Both the position numbers and the translations under genes were made by a program. 49,950 bases of DNA from Polyangiaceae bacterium (GTDB lineage Bacteria; Myxococcota_A; Polyangia; Polyangiales; Polyangiaceae): NCBI GenBank assembly GCA_016933275.1, contig JAFGBI010000074.1, positions 1 to 49,950 of the forward strand, in the 5' to 3' direction. Below, in pieces: positions 43,671-49,950 of this stretch (positions within the stretch are counted from its first letter, which is position 1; every line of letters begins with the position of its first letter). Under the pieces are notes generated by a model. It was not told where the DNA came from. It was given only the letters and a program-made list of their open reading frames with translations, and searched no databases.

Positions 43671-44936
43671 GTGAACGGGTCCTCCATGCCGGGGCCATTG
43701 ACCAACTCGAGGGTGCCCTCTCCTTCGTCGCGGGGTTCCCCGCGGCTGAGGGCCGCATTGGTAGTGGTCAAGGCCATCTCGATACTGCTTGGAGCGGTCG
43801 CGACCCTGGTGTGTCTGGCTTCGCTCGTGGGGCTGGTCTTCGCGAACGGATGGGTTCGGCTGGGGGTGGCGGTACTATCTGGGCTTCTGGCCCCAGCCCT
43901 GCTGGTGGATCGTCTCCTGCCCAAGGACACGACCAAGAAGGCCGAGGGCTTGGTGAGTGATGTGTTCGCGGTCACCTGGCTCGGGGTTCCCGTGGTGTAC
44001 GCGGTCCTGTTGGGAGGCTACACGGAAGGGGCCCTGCGCCAAGAGGGGGACCGGCTCGCGACCGCGCGCCTCGGAGCGCTCGCCCGAGTCGCCTACCTGC
44101 TCGGGAACGCGGAGGTCGCCTGGACGACACCGACCACCAGGACCGCGAGCGCCAGCGCGAGTGCCAGCGCTCCACCGTCCGGCAGCGCCAGCAGTCCAGC
44201 CACCGGCTCGGCGCCACCAGGTGCCAGCGGCAATCCAGCGCCGAGCAGCGACGCCGGGGTCCGAGACGCGGTCCCCGCCGACCCCGAGGACCGGACGCCC
44301 GCGGAGCTCTTCGCGGAGCTGGCGCCAGCGGTGGTCACCATCGCCGACCTGGTTGGCGACCAGGCCTCCGGGAGCGGCACGGGCTTCCTCATCGACACCC
44401 AGGGCACCGTCGTCACCAACTACCACGTGATCCAGCAGGCGAAGGCGCTGCGCATCAAGTTCATGAACGGCGCGCTCTACGAAGAGGTGGAGGTCTTGAC
44501 GGAGAACGTCGCTCGCGACCTCGCGTTGCTCCGCGTGGACCTGAAGAAGCCGAGGTCCGGCGAGGCGCCGAGAGCAACCCCGGTGACGCTCGGTGACTCG
44601 GACCGGGTGGTGGTTGGACAACGCGCCATCGCGATCGGCAATCCGCTCGGCCTCGAGCACACGCTCACGGACGGGCTGGTGTCCTCCCGGCGGATCTACG
44701 AGGGGAACCAATGGCTGCAGATCTCCGTGCCGGTGAGTCCAGGTAACTCGGGGGGACCCCTCTTCGACATGCGGGGGCACGTGATTGGGGTCACCACAGC
44801 CCAGATCGGAGCCATGTTCGGCAGGGCCCAGAACCTGAACCTCGCGGTCCCCGTCAACGCAGTGCGCGAACTCATCCGTGACAGCTATCCCGGCCGACGG
44901 AGATTCGGCCCCGGCAGCGGCCCCTCCTCCTGGTGA
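43671..44936 (+). CDS. Membrane-anchored S1C (HtrA/DegP-like) serine protease without PDZ
   Basis: A 421-aa protein. Three hydrophobic segments occupy about residues 27-115. An Ala/Ser/Pro/Gly linker (155-195) leads to a trypsin-like domain (about 208-405). The catalytic triad is visible: His252 in TNYHV, Asp283 in ARDLALLRV and Ser360 in SPGNSGGPL. There is no PDZ domain after the protease, unlike DegP or DegS, so substrate choice may come from the membrane part or partners. The start is GTG at 43671 or ATG at 43686. The stop overlaps the next gene's GTG by 4 bp, implying coupled expression. Confidence 0.9.
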   Translation: MNGSSMPGPLTNSRVPSPSSRGSPRLRAALVVVKAISILLGAVATLVCLASLVGLVFANGWVRLGVAVLSGLLAPALLVDRLLPKDTTKKAEGLVSDVFAVTWLGVPVVYAVLLGGYTEGALRQEGDRLATARLGALARVAYLLGNAEVAWTTPTTRTASASASASAPPSGSASSPATGSAPPGASGNPAPSSDAGVRDAVPADPEDRTPAELFAELAPAVVTIADLVGDQASGSGTGFLIDTQGTVVTNYHVIQQAKALRIKFMNGALYEEVEVLTENVARDLALLRVDLKKPRSGEAPRATPVTLGDSDRVVVGQRAIAIGNPLGLEHTLTDGLVSSRRIYEGNQWLQISVPVSPGNSGGPLFDMRGHVIGVTTAQIGAMFGRAQNLNLAVPVNAVRELIRDSYPGRRRFGPGSGPSSW

Positions 44937-46468
44937 TCCTCGTGCGCACCAAGCTCATCCTCGTCCTGCTCATCGGGCTGATCGTCCTGCTCATCGGCGG
45001 TGTCGCGCGGCGCCAGCGGTCACCGCACCTGGCTCCGGTCGTCCCGACCACCAGCGCGGCGGCACCGAGCGCCGGCGCCAGCGGTCGCCCGACACCGAGC
45101 ACCAGCGGGAGCGTTGTGGGGAGCCTCGTTTCGGCGGCGCCGAGCAGCTCGTCTGCGACCAGCCTGGGGCTCGGTCGGCCATTGGCCGTCGTGGGTCTGG
45201 GGTGGGATCTGCTGACTCCCGGGATCGTGGCCAACGGCGGACTCGCGCCCCAGAACCAGGGAACCTTCGGACGAGCCGGGATTCTGGTCCGGCTCCTCGC
45301 CGCGGACAGCCAGGGGGCCGTGGAGGCGACTCTGGCTCGCGGTGGGGCCGACGACAAGGGGGCGGACGTCGCGCTCCTCCCCCTACCCACGTTCGTAGCG
45401 GCCTACGAACGCTTGCGCGCGCTCGACCTCGAGATCTTCTACGTGGTCGGCTGGCACCACGGCCGCGAGGTGCTGGAATCGACCGAGCTCGAGTCGCTCA
45501 CCGAGCTCCGGGCGGACCAGGAGATCTCCCTCTACGGAGCCCTCGGCAGCCCTGCCACGTTCCTGGGACTGGCAACGCTGGAGCTTTCGGGCATCGAACC
45601 CGAGAGGGTCACCCTGGTCCATAAGCCGGAGCTGGCCCGCGTGCGAGCGATGACCCGGAGCGACGGCAGACCGCCCGAGTCCGTCGACGCCCAGGTGCTG
45701 CTCGGCACCGGCGACGCATCCCGGCTGATCCCGGTGGTGGCGGTGGCCCAGCGGGGCCTCCTGTCCCAACAGCGGCGAACCCTCGTTACGTGGACTCGCG
45801 CCTGGCTCGAGGCAATGGCCCGCGTAGAGAGCGATCCCACGGCAGCCGCGCGTCTGGTGGCGGCGCAGCCGAACGCCCCCGAGCCCGTGGAACTCCTCGC
45901 CCGGCTCGGGTCGATCGCTCGGGCATCGGTCGCGAGCAACACGGAGATGCTGCGCCTCGCGGGCCGCGGCGCCGTTTCCGCCGATGTGCTGTTCTTCACG
46001 ACCTACGACCTCTGGCGCGCCGCGCGCCTGCTCATGACGCCCCCGCCCGAGCGCGCGCCGGTCACGGGTGAGGTCATCGCATCGCTCGTGCTGGCGGATC
46101 CGAAGCTGGTGGAGGATGAACCGAGCCAGCGCCCCTCCACGCCGGCTCCCGCGAGCCGAGCGACCGTGCCCGGGGTGCTGCTCGCGCACCCCGTCGCGGG
46201 CCAGAACGCCAACGAGGCGCTCATCGTCGAGCGCCTCGGCTTCCTCGCTGGGATCTTCCCCCGGTCCGCGCTAAGGCTCACCGTCCATCGCCCGGCGCGG
46301 ACCGACAAGGATGGACGCATCACCCATCGGTCGCCCGGCGACGTCACCACCTCGGTGATCCAATGCGCCGCCGACCGCTACGGCTTCTCCCCAACGCGCG
46401 TCAGGCGGGGCAAGGCCCCGGCGCAGGAAGGACGAGCCGCCACGATCGAAGTGCTAGCGGTCGAGTAG
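44933..46468 (+). CDS. Membrane-anchored solute-binding-like protein with OmpA-like tail
   Basis: A 511-aa protein. An N-terminal signal or anchor (LILVLLIGLIVLLIGGVARR) is followed by an Ala/Ser/Pro linker. The region from about 85 to 360 resembles the NMT1/SsuA-type periplasmic binding fold (AVVGLGWDLLTPGIVANGGL, GADVALLPLPTFVAAYERL, EIFYVVGWHHGREVL, ARAWLEAMARVESDPTAAA-type helix). The last 85 residues (IVERLGFLAGIFPRSALRLTV, ending AATIEVLAVE) look like a degenerate OmpA-type domain, but this is uncertain. No ABC transporter genes are adjacent, so a sensory or regulatory role is as likely as transport. It overlaps the S1C protease gene at GTGA. Confidence 0.65.
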   Translation: MILVRTKLILVLLIGLIVLLIGGVARRQRSPHLAPVVPTTSAAAPSAGASGRPTPSTSGSVVGSLVSAAPSSSSATSLGLGRPLAVVGLGWDLLTPGIVANGGLAPQNQGTFGRAGILVRLLAADSQGAVEATLARGGADDKGADVALLPLPTFVAAYERLRALDLEIFYVVGWHHGREVLESTELESLTELRADQEISLYGALGSPATFLGLATLELSGIEPERVTLVHKPELARVRAMTRSDGRPPESVDAQVLLGTGDASRLIPVVAVAQRGLLSQQRRTLVTWTRAWLEAMARVESDPTAAARLVAAQPNAPEPVELLARLGSIARASVASNTEMLRLAGRGAVSADVLFFTTYDLWRAARLLMTPPPERAPVTGEVIASLVLADPKLVEDEPSQRPSTPAPASRATVPGVLLAHPVAGQNANEALIVERLGFLAGIFPRSALRLTVHRPARTDKDGRITHRSPGDVTTSVIQCAADRYGFSPTRVRRGKAPAQEGRAATIEVLAVE

Positions 46469-46587
46469 CGACGCCTCGCGCAGCAAAAGCCGCGACCCTT
46501 GCCATCGCTTGCTTGCGCGGACCCTTTCGAGATAGGGTCCTGGCGCGTCTGCGCGGCGCGGTCCCGTAAGCACTGGAGGAGGCTCCT

Positions 46588-47259
46588 ATGTCGGTTGCCA
46601 TACAGTCATCGAAGGCTCTCTTGGCCGTTCTGCTCGCCGTGTCCGCGTTCGGCTGCGAGAAGCCCGCCGAGCAGAGTCCGGCCCCTGCCAAGCCATCGGT
46701 CGCGCCCAAGCCCGTCGCCAGCACCGCACCGGTCGAGAGCGCGAAGCCGCCACCCAAGCCGCGAGAGGACTGCCCCGAGGGCTCCAGTGGGATCGGCACC
46801 TTCGACGAGCCCTGCATGGCGAGCGGAGCCTCGCGAATGATGAAGGTGGAGTACACGGGCAAGACCACCGACGAGGGGCCAAAGTTTGCCATCACGAACC
46901 TCTCGAAGAATCAGATCCTCTACGGCTCCATCGTCGCCTACTTCTACGACAAGGCCGGGAAGCAGCTGCCGGTGGCCGACTCCGAGAAGCCGCGGCCCAA
47001 GCAGACCTGCTCGGGCGCCAACATCTTCGCCGGCGCCGTCAAGCCCGACGAGAAGGTCTACATGTTCTTCTCGTGCATCAAGAAGAGCCACGTGCCCGAG
47101 GGAACCGCCACCATCGAAGCCGAGGTCCAGACCGTTGGCTTCGCGGACTCTTCCGGAGAGAAGAACGACTTTTACTGGAAGAACCCCGATCTGGTCCCGG
47201 ACGAGCGCCCGAAGGGCGGCCTCAAACCGGGCAAGGCTACCCCGAAGCTGAAGAAGTAG
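46588..47259 (+). CDS. Lipoprotein of unknown function
   Basis: A 223-aa protein with lipobox AVSAFGC (lipid at Cys23), a Pro/Ala/Lys linker (about 27-60), and a beta-rich domain. The domain includes MKVEYTGKTTDEGPKFAITN, ILYGSIVAYFYDKAGKQLPV and VYMFFSCIKKSHVPEGTATI, with Cys in CPEG, CMAS, CSGA and CIKK. The FAITN..IxxxxVxxYFYD..GK layout resembles the FxxLyD/DUF3426-type beta sandwich found in exported bacterial proteins. A strong GGAGGAGG ribosome site precedes the ATG. It is the last gene of the plus-strand envelope group, converging on rmlB. Confidence 0.75.
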   Translation: MSVAIQSSKALLAVLLAVSAFGCEKPAEQSPAPAKPSVAPKPVASTAPVESAKPPPKPREDCPEGSSGIGTFDEPCMASGASRMMKVEYTGKTTDEGPKFAITNLSKNQILYGSIVAYFYDKAGKQLPVADSEKPRPKQTCSGANIFAGAVKPDEKVYMFFSCIKKSHVPEGTATIEAEVQTVGFADSSGEKNDFYWKNPDLVPDERPKGGLKPGKATPKLKK

Positions 47260-47340
47260 CACCGCTCGACCGCGGTACGACCTCAGGGGTGTCACCCGTC
47301 GGCCACCGTGGGCCGGCCGAGGCGTCCTTCGGTCGAGGGC

Positions 47341-48402
47341 TCAACGGGTCTCGTAGTTTCGCTCGATCCATTCGCGATAGGTCCCGCTGCGCGTGGCCGC
47401 GACCCAGCCGGGGTGGTCGAGATACCACCGTACGGTGTTCCGCAGCCCCGAGGCGAGATCGTGCCGCGGGCTCCACGCAAGGTCCTGGCGAAGCCTGGTC
47501 GCATCGAGCGCATAGCGCTGGTCGTGGCCTGGCCGATCCTTCACGAAGGTGATGAGCCGCTCGAGGTCGGCCGACTCCGCACCCGTGAGCTCGGCGACGA
47601 TGTGCATGAGCTCACGCAGGAGGGCGAGGTTGGTGCGCTCGGTCGCGCCGCTGACGTTGTAGGTGGACCCGCGGGCAGCGCCGACCAAGATGGCCCAGAT
47701 CGCCTCGGCGTGATCATCGACGTAGAGCCAATCCCGAACGTTCGTTCCATCACCGTATACGGGCAGGGGCTTCCGTTCGAGCATGTTGAGGATCATCAGC
47801 GGGACCAGCTTCTCCGGGAACTGGAAGGGGCCGTAGTTGTTGGAACAATTCGAGAGCGTCGTCGAGACGCCGTAGGTGTGGGCATAGGCGCGAACCAGAT
47901 GATCCGAAGCGGCCTTCGTCGCCGAGTACGGTGAGCGCGGATCGTACGGGGTCTCTTCGGTGAACAGCCCCGTCGGACCGAGCGAACCGTACACCTCGTC
48001 GGTCGAGACATGGTGGAAGTGAACCTGGGGCTGGGCTCGCACGGCCTCGAGCAGCCGAAAGGTCCCGACAACGTTGGTCTGGATGAACGCCTCCGGTCCA
48101 AGAATGCTGCGATCCACGTGGGTCTCGGCGGCGAAGTGCACGATGGTGTCGATGGCGTGCTCGACGATCAACCCCGGGACGAGCCCGGGCTCCCCGATGT
48201 CACCGTGGACGAACCGGTACCGGTCGGGGTCCACCGCCCCTTCCAGGTTCGCCGGGTTGGCCGCGTAGGTGAGCGCATCGACATTCAACACCCTCCCCGT
48301 CGCCAGACCCTCCCGAAAAAGAAAGCGGATGAACGCGGAGCCGATGAAGCCCAAGCCGCCGGTAACCAGAATGTTCTTCGCTAGACGCACGGTGCTCTCC
48401 AT
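47341..48402 (-). CDS. rmlB: dTDP-glucose 4,6-dehydratase
   Basis: A 353-aa extended SDR catalysing the second step of dTDP-L-rhamnose synthesis. It has GGLGFIGSAF at the N terminus, FAAETHVDRSI, the active-site segment HVSTDEVYGSLG, and the catalytic YSATKAASDHL. SNCSNNYGPFQFPEKLVPLMI and DWLYVDDHAEAI follow. All are diagnostic of RmlB rather than other epimerases. The ATG at 48402 (MESTVRLAKNILVTGG) is preferred over an upstream open frame from 48573. It is divergent from rmlA; rmlC and rmlD are not in the window. Confidence 0.96.
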   Translation of the reverse strand: MESTVRLAKNILVTGGLGFIGSAFIRFLFREGLATGRVLNVDALTYAANPANLEGAVDPDRYRFVHGDIGEPGLVPGLIVEHAIDTIVHFAAETHVDRSILGPEAFIQTNVVGTFRLLEAVRAQPQVHFHHVSTDEVYGSLGPTGLFTEETPYDPRSPYSATKAASDHLVRAYAHTYGVSTTLSNCSNNYGPFQFPEKLVPLMILNMLERKPLPVYGDGTNVRDWLYVDDHAEAIWAILVGAARGSTYNVSGATERTNLALLRELMHIVAELTGAESADLERLITFVKDRPGHDQRYALDATRLRQDLAWSPRHDLASGLRNTVRWYLDHPGWVAATRSGTYREWIERNYETR

Positions 48403-48890
48403 TCGACGAGGAAACGAGGACGGGCCTTCGGACTCTTGGCGCTCCAGGATCGGGCGAATGAGGGTCGGATCCCCCCTGCTCGGGGCATGTCCAGCGCTTC
48501 GCGTGCGCGTCGAGGTGCTCGGCCGAGCATCTCCTCGGGCCTGCCCGTCTCGAATATCGAATCGGCGGGTCACGACAACGGCCGCGGGAATCCCGCCGTG
48601 ATGACCAGGTGCAGGGCGACGTCCACGGTTCGCCCTGCCGGTCTCCTACACCAGCCCTCCGGCGCGGCCAAGCCCGCACCCCACAGCGACCGCCGCCCGA
48701 ATTTCCCTGACCGAACGCCAGGCCGCACACCACCCGTGAACTCACGACAGTTGGGACAGCTCGCCTGCCCGGCACTCGCGGAGAACCGTCGGGTGTTGAC
48801 CATCCTTCACGCCCCTGGCGCGCGACGCGGCGATCGCCGAGTATGCTGCCGGCCAATCCACGGCGGCCACCAACGGGGAGAGTCAGAGAC
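48403..48890. other. rmlB-rmlA divergent intergenic region
   Basis: About 490 bp without a supported gene; the short open frames here are Arg/Pro-rich and lack ribosome sites. It must hold the divergent promoters of rmlB and rmlA. TTGACC at 48796-48801 and TATGCT at 48842-48847 look like promoter hexamers but are 40 bp apart, so they cannot be one sigma70 promoter. I see no convincing dyad. Confidence 0.5.
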
Positions 48891-49760
48891 ATGAAGGGCA
48901 TCGTGCTTGCTGGCGGCGCTGGTACGCGACTCCATCCGCTCACCCGAGCGCTCTCGAAGCAGCTCCTCCCCGTGTACGACAAGCCCATGATCTACTACCC
49001 GCTCTCGGTCCTGATGCTGGCAGGGATCCGCGAGATCTTGGTGATCACGACCCCCTGGGATCGAATGAGCTTCGAACGCCTGCTCGAGAGCGGCGAGAAC
49101 CTCGGCATAGAGATCTCCTTCGCCGAGCAGCCCCAGCCGAACGGGCTCGCCGAGGCCTTCATCATTGGACGCGATTTCGTCGGCAGCGACAGCGTCTGTC
49201 TCGTGCTCGGCGACAACATCTTCTACGGAGCGGGCCTGTCGCTTCTGCTGCGACAGGCAAGGGAGGAGCTCGATGGCGCCGTCCTCTTCGCCTGCCAGGT
49301 TCAGGATCCCGAGCGCTATGGCGTAGTGGAAATGACTCCGGATGGCTCCGTGCTGGGGATCGAGGAGAAGCCCCAACGACCGAAGAGCCCCTTCGCCGTA
49401 ACCGGACTTTACTTCTACGACAATCGAGTGCTCGACATCGCGGCGGGCCTCCGCCCTTCGGCTCGGGGTGAGCTCGAGATCACCGACGTCAACAACACCT
49501 ATCTTCGGGAGGGGCACGCCAAGGTCAAGCTCCTGGGTCGCGGCTATGCCTGGCTCGATACGGGCACTCATCAGAGTCTGCTCGATGCGAGCCAGTTCGT
49601 GGCGACCCTCCAGAGACGCCAGGGCACCTATGTCGCCTGTCTCGAGGAGATCGCCTATCGGATGGGCTTCATCGATCGGGCCGGCCTCGAACGGACGGTA
49701 GCCGCCCACGGCAAGAGTGAGTACGCCGCCTACCTGCGAACCGTGCTCGCAGAAGAGTGA
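48891..49760 (+). CDS. rmlA: Glucose-1-phosphate thymidylyltransferase
   Basis: A 289-aa nucleotidyltransferase making dTDP-glucose from dTTP and glucose-1-phosphate. The signature [25 protein letters not shown] is present (landmarks GGAGTRL and [10 protein letters not shown]). So are [63 protein letters not shown] and [14 protein letters not shown]. Length is standard. The ATG at 48891 is chosen because it starts the family's KGIVLAGG strand. It is paired divergently with rmlB. The 190 bp after it to the window end show no feature. Confidence 0.97.
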   Translation: MKGIVLAGGAGTRLHPLTRALSKQLLPVYDKPMIYYPLSVLMLAGIREILVITTPWDRMSFERLLESGENLGIEISFAEQPQPNGLAEAFIIGRDFVGSDSVCLVLGDNIFYGAGLSLLLRQAREELDGAVLFACQVQDPERYGVVEMTPDGSVLGIEEKPQRPKSPFAVTGLYFYDNRVLDIAAGLRPSARGELEITDVNNTYLREGHAKVKLLGRGYAWLDTGTHQSLLDASQFVATLQRRQGTYVACLEEIAYRMGFIDRAGLERTVAAHGKSEYAAYLRTVLAEE

Positions 49761-49950
49761 TCCAACTCCCGCCCCGTCGTCGGGGCCCCCACGCTGGGTT
49801 CCGCGTGGACATCGAGCAGGCCCGACGAGGCCGGGCCCGCCTCTGATGGTGGGCGTAAGGGCGCGCGGGTTCGCAGTCACAGACTGAGTATGTAGGTGGA
49901 TCTTCGCTGGAGCGCGTCACCATCACGCGCCGACACCATCCGTTCGAGGG

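Noticed and set aside
48796..48847. TTGACC and TATGCT as the rmlA promoter
   Set aside because: The spacing of 40 bp is far outside the sigma70 range.
49761..49950. tRNA-like fragment containing GGGTTCGCAG near the right edge
   Set aside because: No acceptor or anticodon stem could be paired around it; no tRNA is supported anywhere in the window.

Overview
The window is very GC-rich, gene-dense DNA. Its content fits a myxobacterium (Myxococcota, probably Polyangia/Sorangiineae-like): a Hanks-type Ser/Thr kinase with a transmembrane segment, a kinase-like domain fused to thioredoxin-fold domains, an AgmX/PglI C-terminal domain in a VIT/von Willebrand protein, tandem AIM24 proteins, and many lipoproteins whose lipobox cysteine is followed by a long Gly/Thr/Ser-rich stalk. 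The assignment is inferred from gene content only. No rRNA, tRNA, CRISPR array, transposase or phage module was recognised.

Layout. 0-9 kb: a perfect 21-bp hairpin repeat, a nitroreductase, a UDP-glucuronate 4-epimerase-like enzyme, a small DnaJ-type zinc-finger protein, a Cys-rich lipoprotein with two DUF1566 domains, and a Ser/Thr kinase divergent from a TPR-type exported protein; then an unknown 458-aa protein. 9-13.5 kb: a minus-strand operon (zinc-ribbon membrane protein, site-2 protease, GFA-fold protein) divergent from recN. recN is preceded by a perfect TACTG-N10-CAGTA LexA-type operator. 13.6-17.3 kb: a parvulin lipoprotein, a GH3 beta-glucosidase lipoprotein and an overlapping AI-2E-family transporter. 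17.5-22.2 kb: three tandem AIM24 paralogues facing a pseudokinase-TM-DsbA-DsbA fusion. 22.3-31.8 kb: a 14-repeat RCC1-like lipoprotein overlapping galE, a GH8 glucanase lipoprotein, a methyltransferase, an SGNH-hydrolase lipoprotein, dapB and a UPF0316 membrane protein.

31.8-38.1 kb is an accessory stretch. Two working-looking stalked lipoproteins (one with a C-terminal Hint domain, one with an arylsulfotransferase-like propeller) sit among decayed gene pieces (Uma2-like, WD40, possibly RES). This stretch also holds a second, degenerate copy of the hairpin repeat found at the left edge.

38.1-47.3 kb: a 1304-aa VIT/vWA/AgmX/TPR lipoprotein behind a small Cys-containing secreted protein; then a co-directional envelope locus of an acidic-repeat membrane protein, a membrane-anchored S1C protease, a solute-binding-like protein and a lipoprotein. 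47.3-49.8 kb: divergent rmlB and rmlA for dTDP-rhamnose precursors.

Many products act at the cell envelope: surface-displayed hydrolases for plant-type polysaccharide (GH3, GH8, SGNH esterase-like), redox or folding helpers (parvulin, DsbA-like domains), proteases (M50, S1C), and nucleotide-sugar enzymes (UDP-GlcA epimerase, galE, rmlAB) that could feed surface polysaccharide. The most noteworthy items are the LexA-like box at recN, the pseudokinase-DsbA-DsbA fusion beside the AIM24 trio, the pair of gene-end hairpin repeats, and the Hint-bearing stalked lipoprotein.
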